Source: Actinomadura fibrosa (GTDB lineage: Bacteria > Actinomycetota > Actinomycetes > Streptosporangiales > Streptosporangiaceae). From it: a DNA stretch of 49,178 nt. The DNA lies in NCBI RefSeq assembly GCF_900659615.1, contig NZ_CAACUY010000052.1:1-49178 (forward strand), read 5' to 3'. Under the pieces are notes generated by a model. The model made no database searches. It had not been told where the DNA came from and saw nothing but the letters and a program-made list of their open reading frames with translations. The stretch's first letter is position 1, and every line of letters begins with the position of its first letter. Shown piece after piece: positions 38,441-47,030 of this stretch. The translations under genes and the position numbers were made by a program.

Positions 38441-39663
38441 GTACAAGGAAGCTGCGCGTCGCCACGGTGATCACCCGGTTCAACGGCGGCGCCGGCCAGG
38501 TGGCGCTGAACGGCGCGCTGGCGCTGCCCGCCGGCGGTTACGAGCGCGCCGTCGTCACCGGTGGCGTCGGCATGGACAGCCGGGCGTCCGCCCGCACGGA
38601 CACCGTGCTGTACGGCGCGGAGGCGGTCGCGAACGCCGCCGCCGGCGACCTGACGCCCGCCGCGCACGCCGCCGGCATGGAGATCGTCCAGGTCGGGCCG
38701 CTGGTGCCGCAGATCTCCCCGCGCGACGACCTCGCCGCGCTGCGGACGCTGACCCGGGTGCTGGCCGAGGGCCGGTACGACGTCGTCCACACCCACAGCG
38801 CCAAGGGCGGCGTGATCGGACGGGTCGCGGCGGCGCGGGCGGGCGTGCCGCGCATCGTGCACACCTGGCACGGCTTCCCGTTCAACGAGTTCCAGTCCTG
38901 GGCGCGGCGCCGCGCCTACGTCCGGCTGGAACGGATCGCCGCGAAGCACACCGACGCGTTCCTCGCGATCGGCTCGGAGACGGTGACGACCGCGCTGCGC
39001 CTCGGCCTCGCCACGCCGGAGCGGATCCGGCTGTCGTGGCCCGCCGTGGACGTGGACGCCTACGCCGCCGCGCCCGGGTCCCGCGCGCAGGCCCGCCGCC
39101 GCCTCGACCTCCCGCTCGGCGTGAAGGTCGTCGGCTCGATCGGCCGGCTCACCTACCAGAAGGGCCCGGAGATCTTCGCGCGGGCGCTGGCGCGGCTGCC
39201 CGACGACGTGTTCGGCCTGTGGGTCGGCGGCGGCACGATGGCGGACGAACTGGACCGGCTCACCGCGAAGCTCGGCATCGGCGGACGGATGCGCTGGCTC
39301 GGCCACCGCGACGACGTCGCCGCCGTGCTCCCCGCGTTCGACCTGATGGCGATGCCGTCCCGATGGGAGGGGCTGCCCTGCGTGCTGGTCGAGGCGATCG
39401 GCGCCGGGATCCCGCTGGTCGCGACCGCCGTCCCGTCCAACCAAGACCTCGTGCTCGCGGGCGAGACCGGGCTGCTCGTCCCGCCCGAGGACCCCGCGGG
39501 CCTCGCCGGGGCGATCGCGGCGCTGCTGGACGACCCGTCCGCCGCCGCCCGGATGGCCGAACGCGCCCGCGCCCGGGTCGGCGACTGGTTCTCCCCCGCC
39601 CACCTCGGGACGGTCCTCGACGAGACGTACCGCGGCACGTCCAAGCGCCCCTACCAGCGGTGA
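38437..39663 (+). CDS. Glycosyltransferase family 4 (GT-B fold)
   Basis: 408 residues. The N-terminal domain shows VATVITRFNGGAGQVALNGA and YDVVHTHSAKGGVIGRVAAA. The C-terminal donor site has VGSIGRLTYQKGPEIFARAL, MRWLGHRDDVAAVLPAFDLM, MPSRWEGLPCVLVEAIGAG with the EGxP-x4-E motif, and ETGLLVPPEDPAGLA. It overlaps the CapD-like gene as GTGA. It is the only Leloir glycosyltransferase I find in the locus, so it should add the second sugar of the repeat unit. Confidence 0.9.
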   Translation: MSTRKLRVATVITRFNGGAGQVALNGALALPAGGYERAVVTGGVGMDSRASARTDTVLYGAEAVANAAAGDLTPAAHAAGMEIVQVGPLVPQISPRDDLAALRTLTRVLAEGRYDVVHTHSAKGGVIGRVAAARAGVPRIVHTWHGFPFNEFQSWARRRAYVRLERIAAKHTDAFLAIGSETVTTALRLGLATPERIRLSWPAVDVDAYAAAPGSRAQARRRLDLPLGVKVVGSIGRLTYQKGPEIFARALARLPDDVFGLWVGGGTMADELDRLTAKLGIGGRMRWLGHRDDVAAVLPAFDLMAMPSRWEGLPCVLVEAIGAGIPLVATAVPSNQDLVLAGETGLLVPPEDPAGLAGAIAALLDDPSAAARMAERARARVGDWFSPAHLGTVLDETYRGTSKRPYQR

Positions 39664-39668
39664 CACCG

Positions 39669-41042
39669 ATGACCGCCACCACCCGCCCGGCGCCCCCGCG
39701 CCGCACCGCGCCGCCCGCGGACGGCTCGCGGGCGCACGCGGCGGCCGCGCCCGCGGCGGACGCGCCCGTCCTGCGGCGCCCGTGGCGGCTGGTCCCGGGA
39801 GTGCTGGTCATCGCCATCGCGTCGCTGCCGATGCTGATGCCCGCCGGACTGGCGCCAGGACCTGGCAACACCGCGATCCCCGACGTCGCGCTCGTCGGCC
39901 TCGCCGCCGTCACGCTGCTGTGGGCGGGCAGCCGGAAGGTGCCGGTGCGCTGGCCGTTCCTGATCCCCACCCTGCTCACCATCATCGCCGGGGGGATCGC
40001 CGCGCTCGCCAACGACGCGGGCGCGCTCACCCTCGTCAAGGACCTGTTCGTCCTGATGTGGGGCGTCAGCGTCGCCAACCTCGGCCGCGACCCCGCGCTG
40101 CTGCGGACCGCGCTCCGCGCCTTCGTCGCGATCGGCACGCTCTACGCCGTCGTCATGATCGTCGGTTTCGTCCTCGGGATCGAGGCGCTGTCGGGCAAGC
40201 AAGTGGACGGCGAGCGCGCCATGTTCACCTTCGGCGACGCCAACTACGCGTCCAACTGGTTCATCTGCGTCTTCTTCATCGCGCGCGCGACCCGCTACCC
40301 CGCGACGCCCTGGCGGCGGTACGCGCTGTGCGGGGTCCTGCTGGCCGCCGAGGTGCTCACCGGCTCCAACGGCGGCGCGCTCGCGCTCGGCGCGGCGCTG
40401 CTGCTCGGCCACCTGTTCCGGCTGCTCCGCGAGGGCCGCGCGCACCAGGCGGTCGCGACCGCCGCGCTCGCCGCGTTCGTCGGCGGCGGGAGCCTCGCCG
40501 CGCTCAGCCAGATCGACGTCCAGCCCTACCTCGACCAGGCGAGCCAGGCGTCCCCGATCCTGCGCGACTCCATCGGACGGACGACCGGGGAGAGCACGAA
40601 CTCGCGCAGCACCGTGCTGGCCACGACCGTCCAGATGATCGAGGACCAGACGCAGCCGTGGGGCATCGGGCCGGGGCAGACCGAGGCGCAGATGCGGGTG
40701 CGGCAGGAGACCTACGTCCGCGAGGCGCACAACGACTACATCGCCTCGGTGCTGGAGCGCGGGTTCCTCGGCGGGCTCGCGCTGATCGTGCTGGTGTACG
40801 CGCTGCTGCTGAAGTGCGTCCGGATCGCCCGGCGGGACGCGCTGAGACCCGAGTACGCGCGGCTCGTCCCGCGCCCCGAGCTGTTCGGCGCGCTCGTCGC
40901 CGTCTTCCTCATCTCCGGCCTGTTCTACGAGACGTTGCACTACCGGCACGGCTGGGCGTTCTTCGGCCTGATCGCCGCGCTGGACCTGTTCGGCCGCCGC
41001 GACTCCGCCGACACCCCCCTCACCACGCCGGAGGAGCCCTGA
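39669..41042 (+). CDS. O-antigen polymerase/ligase-like membrane protein (Wzy-like)
   Basis: 457 residues. A Pro/Ala-rich N-terminal ~40 residues precede about ten to twelve membrane segments. The large extracellular loop (QIDVQPYLDQASQASPILRD, STVLATTVQMIEDQTQPWG, YVREAHNDYIASVLERGFLG) carries the HNDY-type motif of Wzy_C/O-antigen ligases. It starts 5 bases after the glycosyltransferase. It probably polymerises or ligates the flipped repeat unit outside the membrane. Confidence 0.85.
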   Translation: MTATTRPAPPRRTAPPADGSRAHAAAAPAADAPVLRRPWRLVPGVLVIAIASLPMLMPAGLAPGPGNTAIPDVALVGLAAVTLLWAGSRKVPVRWPFLIPTLLTIIAGGIAALANDAGALTLVKDLFVLMWGVSVANLGRDPALLRTALRAFVAIGTLYAVVMIVGFVLGIEALSGKQVDGERAMFTFGDANYASNWFICVFFIARATRYPATPWRRYALCGVLLAAEVLTGSNGGALALGAALLLGHLFRLLREGRAHQAVATAALAAFVGGGSLAALSQIDVQPYLDQASQASPILRDSIGRTTGESTNSRSTVLATTVQMIEDQTQPWGIGPGQTEAQMRVRQETYVREAHNDYIASVLERGFLGGLALIVLVYALLLKCVRIARRDALRPEYARLVPRPELFGALVAVFLISGLFYETLHYRHGWAFFGLIAALDLFGRRDSADTPLTTPEEP

Positions 41043-42361
41043 TGACCGACGTCCAGCAGCCCGCCGCCACGCTCACCCCGGAGCAGAGCGAAATCGGACT
41101 ACGGAAACGGCTGGTCGGGCTCGTCGCCGGGAATATGGCTGGACGGGTGGGTGCGCTCGCGTCGCTGGGGGTTGCGACGATCCTCGTGGCGCGGGTCGGC
41201 GGGCCGAAGCTGGTCGGGGCGTTCACGCTGGTGCGGATCCTGCCGGGGCTGCTGTGCCACCTGTCCAACGCGGGCCTGCCCGCCGCCGCGCCGTACTTCC
41301 TCGCCGGGGACCGCTACGACCAGCGGACGGTCCGGCCGACGCTCGCGTGGCTCACCGTCCTCGGCGCGGTCCTCGGCGGGCTCGGCTGGCTCGCCCTCAG
41401 CCCGCTGCTCTACCTCGTGTTCTTCAAGTCGTTCGGGATGTGGATCGCGGTCGCCGCCGCCGCGCCGTCCTTCACCCAGGGGTTCGTGTCGGTCGGCAAG
41501 GGCCTGCTCCAGGGCACCGACGACCCGAACGGCGCCAGCCTCGCGATCGCCGTCGAGGAGTTCGTCTTCCTCCCGATCTACCTCGTGATCCTCACCGGCT
41601 GGTACGGGCCGGGCGCGCTCATCACCGGGCTCGTGCTCGCGGACGTCGCCGCCGCCGCGTGGATCGCGCGGCGGCTCGCGCGGCGCCGCTTCTTCGCCGG
41701 CTGGGGCCGCCCCGACCGCCGCCTGGGCCGGACCATCGCCGGGTACGGGCTCCGCGGCTACCTCGGCCAGCTCATCGACCTGCTGCAACTGCGGTTCGAC
41801 ATGGCGCTGCTCGGCGCGCTCGCCGGGCCGAAGGTGCTCGGCGTCTACACGGTCGCGAGCAAGTTCGCCGAGCTCGTCCAGCTCCCCGGGCTCGCCGTCA
41901 ACTACGTCCTCTACCCGGACTTCGCCAAGGAGGACCGCGCGACCGCGACCCGCCGGACCGCGCGCCTGATCCTGCCCGTCCTCGCCGTCTCGACCGCCAC
42001 CGCGCTGCCGCTCGCGCTCATCGCCGGGACCGCCCTGCCGTGGGTGTTCGGCGACGTGTTCGAGGACGCGGTCGTGCCCACCTACATCCGGCTCGCGGGC
42101 GTCGTCACCTTCGGCGTCACCGGGCTCGTCATGGCCTACCTCTACGGCGTCGGACGGCCCGGCGCCGCGTCGTCCGGGCAGGCCGTCGGGCTGCTGGTCG
42201 TCGTCGCGGCCGGGGCGGTCCTGATCCCGGCGCACGGGGCCGTCGGCGCCGCGATCGCCACGTCCGTCTCGTTCGTCGCCACCACCGCGGCGCTGCTGGC
42301 CTGGTTCCAGCACGTCCGGAAGGCCCCGCCGACCACCCCCACGCCTCGGGAGAAGGGGTGA
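41042..42361 (+). CDS. Oligosaccharide flippase (Wzx/MOP family)
   Basis: 439 residues with about twelve to fourteen membrane segments. The start, GLRKRLVGLVAGNMAGRVGA to GVATILVARVGGPKLVGAF, and RFDMALLGALAGPKVLGVYT with ASKFAELVQLPGLAVNYVLY are characteristic of lipid-linked oligosaccharide translocases. It overlaps the Wzy-like gene by one base (TGATG). It should move undecaprenyl-linked repeat units across the membrane. Confidence 0.87.
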   Translation: MTDVQQPAATLTPEQSEIGLRKRLVGLVAGNMAGRVGALASLGVATILVARVGGPKLVGAFTLVRILPGLLCHLSNAGLPAAAPYFLAGDRYDQRTVRPTLAWLTVLGAVLGGLGWLALSPLLYLVFFKSFGMWIAVAAAAPSFTQGFVSVGKGLLQGTDDPNGASLAIAVEEFVFLPIYLVILTGWYGPGALITGLVLADVAAAAWIARRLARRRFFAGWGRPDRRLGRTIAGYGLRGYLGQLIDLLQLRFDMALLGALAGPKVLGVYTVASKFAELVQLPGLAVNYVLYPDFAKEDRATATRRTARLILPVLAVSTATALPLALIAGTALPWVFGDVFEDAVVPTYIRLAGVVTFGVTGLVMAYLYGVGRPGAASSGQAVGLLVVVAAGAVLIPAHGAVGAAIATSVSFVATTAALLAWFQHVRKAPPTTPTPREKG

Positions 42362-42363
42362 CC

Positions 42364-43158
42364 ATGTCCGAGGACCGCACCGAGCTCGCCACCCGTCCCG
42401 TCGACCCGTCCGACGGATTCGCCCCGTCCCGCGGGCGCCGGGCGCTCGACGTCGCGGGCGCGCTGGCCGGGCTGCTGCTGCTGAGCGTCCCGCTGCTGCT
42501 GATCTACGTGCTGGTGCGGCTGTCCAGCCGCGGCCCCGGCGTGTTCCGGCAGGTCCGCGTCGGGCAGGGCGGGCGGCCGTTCACCATGTACAAGTTCCGG
42601 ACGATGCGGCAGGGCGTCGGCGGGCTCACCGTCACCGCCAACTGCGACCCGCGCCTCACCCGCGTCGGCAAGCTCCTGCGGCAGTGGTCGCTGGACGAGC
42701 TGCCGCAGCTCGTCAACGTGCTGCGCGGGCAGATGACGCTCGTCGGGCCGCGCCCGGAGACCTACGACCTCGCCGTGCACTACAGCCCGGACTGCCGCTG
42801 GATCTTCGACCACCGGCCCGGGCTCACCGGCGTCTCCGAGGTGCGCTTCCGGGACTTCGACGTGCTCGGCCCCGGCGAGGAGGTCGACCTCGTCAGCTAC
42901 ATCGAGCGGATCGTCCCGGCCCGGGTCGCGGTGGACGCCGTCTACCTGCGCGATCCCACCATGGGCGCGACGCTCCGGGCCCTGTACGACACCGTGAAGC
43001 ACATCCTCGGCTTCACGATCCCGCCGCTCCAGGTCACACCGGACGGAAGGGTCGAGGAGACCGGACACGCCGACAGTACGCCGGACGTCGAGAAAACCCT
43101 GCCGATCCCCTTGCACGATCCCGCGCGTCCGGCCGGGGAGCCCGGTTCCGCGGCCTGA
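42364..43158 (+). CDS. Initiating sugar-phosphate transferase (bacterial sugar transferase)
   Basis: 264 residues. One N-terminal membrane segment (ALDVAGALAGLLLLSVPLLL) is followed by the monotopic PGT catalytic domain: VFRQVRVGQGGRPFTMYKFR-TM, LRQWSLDELPQLVNVLRGQM, LVGPRPETYDLA and HRPGLTGVSEVRF. It is the short form without the extra membrane domain of WbaP. It transfers a sugar-1-phosphate to undecaprenyl phosphate, the first step of repeat-unit assembly. It starts 2 bases after the flippase. Confidence 0.9.
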   Translation: MSEDRTELATRPVDPSDGFAPSRGRRALDVAGALAGLLLLSVPLLLIYVLVRLSSRGPGVFRQVRVGQGGRPFTMYKFRTMRQGVGGLTVTANCDPRLTRVGKLLRQWSLDELPQLVNVLRGQMTLVGPRPETYDLAVHYSPDCRWIFDHRPGLTGVSEVRFRDFDVLGPGEEVDLVSYIERIVPARVAVDAVYLRDPTMGATLRALYDTVKHILGFTIPPLQVTPDGRVEETGHADSTPDVEKTLPIPLHDPARPAGEPGSAA

Positions 43159-43207
43159 CGCCCGCCCCTTGTCCGTCCGTTCGCATCGCGCCGTCGGGGA
43201 GCCCGCC

Positions 43208-44128
43208 ATGGACATCCGGGACGCCCGCTTCAAGGTCTCGGCCGTGGCGGTCACGCTCCTGCTGGTCGCCGCGTTCCTGTTCTACGTCCAGCGGAGTTCG
43301 TCCGGCGACGAGCCCTACCGGGGGCCGCTCGCCACCCCGGGCACGCCCGCCACCGCGCCGGGCGGGACGCGCCGCATCGCGCTGAACACCGGGCCGTCCG
43401 ACTACCCGCGGCTGCGGGAGCTCGGCTACGACCTCGTGGACGTCAAGCCGGACGCGTCGCTCCTCGCCTCCGTCCCGGCCGGGATGCGGGCGCTGCTGTG
43501 GGTCGGCAACTTCACCTGCGACGGCTTCGAGCTCGGCTTCGACGCGTTCACCGCGGCGGTCCGGCGGTTCGGCCGCGACCCGCGCGTGTACGGGTGGTAC
43601 CTGTCGGACGAGCCGAACGCCGCGGAGTGCCCGGACGTCGCGAAGGAGATCCGCCGCCGCGCCGAGTACATCCGGCGGAACGCGCCGGGCCAGGTCTCGT
43701 TCGTGTCGCTCACCGACTGGCCGATGGAGCCGGTCGCGCCGAAGCGGGTCGGCGTCGACCTGTACGGGCTCGACCCGTACCCGTGCAAGGGGTCGGCGAA
43801 GGCCCGCGACGAGTGCGACATCGGCGCCATCGACCGCATGGTCCGGATGGCGGACGGCGCGGGCATCCCCCGCCGGACGGTGGTGCCGGTGCTCCAGACG
43901 TTCGGGCAGGGCTGCTCGAAGGGCGAGAAGCAGTACTGGCTGCCCACGGAGGACCAGTTCCGCCGCATCCTCGCCCGCTGGGACCGCCTCGCCCCGAACC
44001 CGCCGATGGAGATCTCCTACTCCTGGGGGCACCAGGACAAGTGGGCCTGCCCCTCGCTGGCGGACGCGGCGGGCGGCGCGCACCCCGACCTCCAGAGCAT
44101 CATGCGGGCGCGCAACACCAGGCGGTGA
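43208..44128 (+). CDS. Membrane-anchored glycoside-hydrolase-like TIM-barrel protein
   Basis: 306 residues. An N-terminal signal-anchor (FKVSAVAVTLLLVAAFLFYV) is followed by a Pro/Gly linker and a TIM-barrel-like domain: LGYDLVDVKPDASLLASV, RVYGWYLSDEPNAAECPDV with the acidic DEP motif typical of glycosidase acid/base sites, VDLYGLDPYPCKG and MEISYSWGHQDKWACP. Six cysteines suggest extracytoplasmic disulfides. GGGGAG lies 6 bases before the ATG. As the last gene of the polysaccharide operon it may trim or release the polymer; activity is inferred. Confidence 0.7.
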   Translation: MDIRDARFKVSAVAVTLLLVAAFLFYVQRSSSGDEPYRGPLATPGTPATAPGGTRRIALNTGPSDYPRLRELGYDLVDVKPDASLLASVPAGMRALLWVGNFTCDGFELGFDAFTAAVRRFGRDPRVYGWYLSDEPNAAECPDVAKEIRRRAEYIRRNAPGQVSFVSLTDWPMEPVAPKRVGVDLYGLDPYPCKGSAKARDECDIGAIDRMVRMADGAGIPRRTVVPVLQTFGQGCSKGEKQYWLPTEDQFRRILARWDRLAPNPPMEISYSWGHQDKWACPSLADAAGGAHPDLQSIMRARNTRR

Positions 44129-44137
44129 CGTTGCGGC

Positions 44138-44290
44138 TCAGGAGCCGCCGGGGTCGCCGGCGACGGCCGGATGCGCCCTGTTCGCCGAGACGGGGAAGTC
44201 CAGCGAGCCGAGCCGCAGGGCCAGGACCTCCATGACGGCGACGACCAGAATCAACGCGACGGCCAGCAGGCCGAGCTTCGTGCGGTTCAC
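44138..44290 (-). CDS. Small single-pass membrane protein (50 residues)
   Basis: The minus strand encodes GTG-initiated MNRTKLGLLAVALILVVAVM followed by EVLALRLGSLDFPVSANRAH and PAVAGDPGGS, then stop. It has a basic N-terminus, one ~18-residue hydrophobic helix and a short polar tail. Codon usage has strong G/C at third positions throughout. AAGGGG lies 10 bases before the GTG. It is convergent with the glycosidase-like gene (9 bases between stops). No family recognised. Confidence 0.55.
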   Translation of the reverse strand: MNRTKLGLLAVALILVVAVMEVLALRLGSLDFPVSANRAHPAVAGDPGGS

Positions 44291-44347
44291 GCCCCGCGCA
44301 CCCCTTCATACCCCCAGTAAGCATGAAGAAGTTAGCACAACAGAACG

Positions 44348-44391
44348 AAAAACCCGGACCGGACGCGCGCCCGCACGCGCGCCCGGCCCGG
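44348..44391 (-). terminator. Strong intrinsic terminator after the MBL-Rieske gene
   Basis: On the minus strand a 16-bp stem with two G-U pairs (arms at 44391-44376 and 44369-44354), loop TGCGGG, is followed by G and five T. It begins 12 bases after the stop codon at 44404. Such a T-run is unusual in this GC-rich window. Confidence 0.85.
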
Positions 44392-44403
44392 TCGCGGGGC
44401 GTC

Positions 44404-45969
44404 TCAGCCGACCCGGCGGCTCGTGAGGTTCGCGGCGCGGGCGTTCACGCACGCCCCCGTCGCGAGGTCGAAGGCGAAGTTGTGCGCCAGGCAGTGCACC
44501 TGCCCGTTTCGGACGACCGCGCCGATGGACAGGTCCTCGCCCGCGTGCGGGCAGTAGCGCGGGATGTCGTAGCGGCCGCCGCCCCAGTCGACGGTGATCC
44601 GCTCGCTCTCGTCCCGGCCGGTCTCGTACTCCTCGACGGCCGACAGCGCGGGCGCGTTGGCGTGCTTGAGCAGGCCGACCAGGTAGTCGTTGTAGACGTC
44701 CGGGTCGCGGTACAGGCTGAGCCGGAACGAGATGAGAAGGTCCTCCCACGCCAGCCGGCCGGACAGCACGGCGTCCAGCCAGCGGCCCGCGGTCGTGATC
44801 CGGTAGTGCGGACGGGCGCCCGGCGCGGCCTCGCGCACCGCCAGCCCGTCCGGCGCGAAGTCGACGTCCCAGACGCCGCCGTGCGGGCCGGTGATCTCGA
44901 AGCGGACCAGCATGGCGATCTGCCGCAGGAAGTAGTCGCTGAGGCCGCCGAGCCGCTCGAAGTGCGCGGTGAACCGGTCGAACAGGCCCGGCCCCGGCTC
45001 GGGATGCTCGGCGGTGGCCGCGGCGATGTGCGCGGCGCGGTCGGCGGCGTAGCGCTCCAGGTACGCCGGACGGTCCGCGTCGGCGAACGAGAAGGCCGCC
45101 GAGACCGGGTCCCGGACGACCTCCCCGGAGTCGAGGTCGACGGCGTCGCCGGGCAGGAAGTGGTCGAAGCGCTGCCGCGGCAGGTGCTCGCGCAGCCACT
45201 CCGTCGCGACCTCCGGGTCGCAGAACGCCCCGTCCTTCTGGCCGAGCACCCAGTTGAGGTGTCTCACCTCGTCGTCCAGGAAGCACGGCGGGCCGGCGAA
45301 CGGCACCGCGAGCTCCGGCTCCGTCTGCCGGACGAGGCGCTGCGCCGCGCGGAGCTTGGACACCCGCTTGTCCGTCGCGACCTTGGCCATCTCCTCGGCC
45401 GGGTACTCGTAGCAGATCGGATGCCAGGACGCGCCGGACGTCTGGAGCGCCATCAGGTCGAGGCGCCCGCCCGCCAGGTGCCTGGCCCGGCGGGCCTGCG
45501 CGGCGGTGAGCCGGGCGTCGTTGCAATGCAGCACGCCGCGCCCGTCGGCGACGACGAGAAAGGCGGCGTCATGGCACATCGGGGAGAGTTCCGGAATCGC
45601 GGTGATCCAGGAGCCGCGATTGTCCAGCGGGAATTTCTCCCATGCGGGTATCTCGATTACCTGCCGGGAACCCGCGGCCGCCGCCATCCGTTCACGGAAG
45701 GCGGGTCCCGGATACCGCGGAATGAGGATCCGGGTCCGCGCCGGAAGCCGTCCGATGACCCACGGGTCGAAGTGATCTAGGTGCTCATGGGAGACGGCCA
45801 CCCAGTCGGCTTCGAGCAACCGGGCGGTGTCGAGATGATCGTTTCTCGGATACTGGTGCCAGGCTCCGAGAAAGGCCCCCGTTGGAGCGAGCCACGGGTC
45901 CACGAGCAGGCGGAACGCGAAGGCGTCCACCGCCATCCCCGCATGTCCGAGAAATGTGACCGTCGGCAT
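44404..45969 (-). CDS. Metallo-beta-lactamase fold/Rieske [2Fe-2S] fusion protein
   Basis: 521 residues. The N-terminal half is an MBL-fold hydrolase of the UlaG type: MPTVTFLGHAGMAVDAFAFR, LLVDPWLAP, and the metal motif VSHEHLDHFD (His61, His63, Asp65, His66). The middle region resembles no domain I can name. The C-terminus is a Rieske centre: Cys473-x-His475, 17 residues, Cys493-x2-His496, in YCPHAGEDLS and VHCLAHNFAF. The pairing recalls CMP-Neu5Ac hydroxylase, which has the Rieske domain at the other end. An upstream GTG is possible. It lies beside the polysaccharide locus and may modify a sugar. Confidence 0.75.
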   Translation of the reverse strand: MPTVTFLGHAGMAVDAFAFRLLVDPWLAPTGAFLGAWHQYPRNDHLDTARLLEADWVAVSHEHLDHFDPWVIGRLPARTRILIPRYPGPAFRERMAAAAGSRQVIEIPAWEKFPLDNRGSWITAIPELSPMCHDAAFLVVADGRGVLHCNDARLTAAQARRARHLAGGRLDLMALQTSGASWHPICYEYPAEEMAKVATDKRVSKLRAAQRLVRQTEPELAVPFAGPPCFLDDEVRHLNWVLGQKDGAFCDPEVATEWLREHLPRQRFDHFLPGDAVDLDSGEVVRDPVSAAFSFADADRPAYLERYAADRAAHIAAATAEHPEPGPGLFDRFTAHFERLGGLSDYFLRQIAMLVRFEITGPHGGVWDVDFAPDGLAVREAAPGARPHYRITTAGRWLDAVLSGRLAWEDLLISFRLSLYRDPDVYNDYLVGLLKHANAPALSAVEEYETGRDESERITVDWGGGRYDIPRYCPHAGEDLSIGAVVRNGQVHCLAHNFAFDLATGACVNARAANLTSRRVG

Positions 45970-46115
45970 GCTGAGACTGTCTCTCCGCACCCCCGCTCCC
46001 GCACCCGCCGGAATGCGCAAAGCGGCTACGCCACCGGTATGAAAGAAAGGGGGCGCGGCAGCCCCGCAATCCTGACTTAGACGCTCGCACAAAGCCGTAA
46101 GTTTACCGTTTGAAA

Positions 46116-46139
46116 CGTATGTCCGCTTCCGGCCATACG
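46116..46139. promoter_or_regulatory. Inverted repeat upstream of the two-component genes
   Basis: CGTATG (46116-46121) and CATACG (46134-46139) are perfect arms with a 12-base gap, ~90 bases before the kinase ATG, in the divergent region shared with the MBL-Rieske gene. It is a possible response-regulator site. Confidence 0.3.
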
Positions 46140-46226
46140 GCGGTCTCTTGCGGCCAATTCACTGGACACGGATCCCGCCCGGGGCGACCGTCGAGGGGTG
46201 CTGGTATTACGGACGGGGGTCCATTG

Positions 46227-47030
46227 ATGAACCATGGGCAGGCTCGGTCCTCCCCCGCCCGCGGGCGGGCGTGCGGCACGGCGGTCGCGGGGGAGCACGC
46301 CCTCTGGCGGCGCCGGCTCCGGCACGACATCCGCCACGAGCTCGGGACCATCATCATGCTCGCCTCGGCGGTCGCGGTCGCCGAGGACGTCGGCGCCGGC
46401 AGCCGGGAGCGCGTGGAGCAGCTCCTCGGCGAGACCCGGTGGCTCGACCACCTGCTGCGCAGGCTCGACGAGGACGACGACGACCAGCCGCTGCCGAGCC
46501 CCGAGCGGATCCGGGTGGACGCCCTCACCACCGAGGTCGTCACCGCGATGCGCCTCGCCGCCCCGCACCGGATCTGCCTCACGGGCGGCGCGGCCTGGGC
46601 CCACATGGACCCGGTCGCGCTGTGGCGGGCGCTGCGCAACGTCCTCGACAACGCGTGCCGCGTCGCCGAGAGCCGGGTGGACGTCCGGGTCGAGGTCGAG
46701 CAGGGCTGGGTCGTCATCCAGGTCGACGACGACGGGCCCGGGTTCGCCGCCGCCGGGAGCGGAGGCGCGGGCGGGGGCGAAGGCGGGGCCGGGGGCGGCG
46801 GCGAAGGCGGGGCCGGAGGCGCCGCGCCGGGCGGTGAGGCGCGGCGCGGGCTGGCCTCGCTCGGGCTCGGCATCGTCCACGACCTCATCTCCGGCTACGG
46901 CGGCAGCCTGGAGATCCGCACCTGCGAGATGGGCGGCGCCCGCGTCCGCATGCTGCTGCCCTCGGCGCCGCCGCCGCAGGGCCCGGTGCCGCTGGGCGCG
47001 TACGCCGACGACTGGCGGCGGCACCCATGA
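46227..47030 (+). CDS. Soluble sensor histidine kinase, short, with Gly-rich ATP-lid insert
   Basis: 267 residues with no membrane or sensor domain. The dimerisation helix carries RRLRHDIRHELGTIIMLASA (probable phospho-acceptor His37). The ATPase has N-box ALWRALRNVLDNACRVAES, G1 QVDDDGPGF and G2 ASLGLGIVHDLISGYGG. Between G1 and G2 the lid is replaced by ~35 residues of almost pure Gly/Ala/Glu, encoded by 24-base DNA repeats. The stop overlaps the response regulator as ATGA. The signal is unknown; it may respond to a cytoplasmic cue or a partner protein. Confidence 0.8.
   Translation: MNHGQARSSPARGRACGTAVAGEHALWRRRLRHDIRHELGTIIMLASAVAVAEDVGAGSRERVEQLLGETRWLDHLLRRLDEDDDDQPLPSPERIRVDALTTEVVTAMRLAAPHRICLTGGAAWAHMDPVALWRALRNVLDNACRVAESRVDVRVEVEQGWVVIQVDDDGPGFAAAGSGGAGGGEGGAGGGGEGGAGGAAPGGEARRGLASLGLGIVHDLISGYGGSLEIRTCEMGGARVRMLLPSAPPPQGPVPLGAYADDWRRHP

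Noticed and set aside
37276..39666. 796-codon minus-strand open frame across the CapD-like and GT4 genes
   Set aside because: Composition is that of antisense GC-rich DNA; the plus-strand genes have clear motifs and start-stop coupling.
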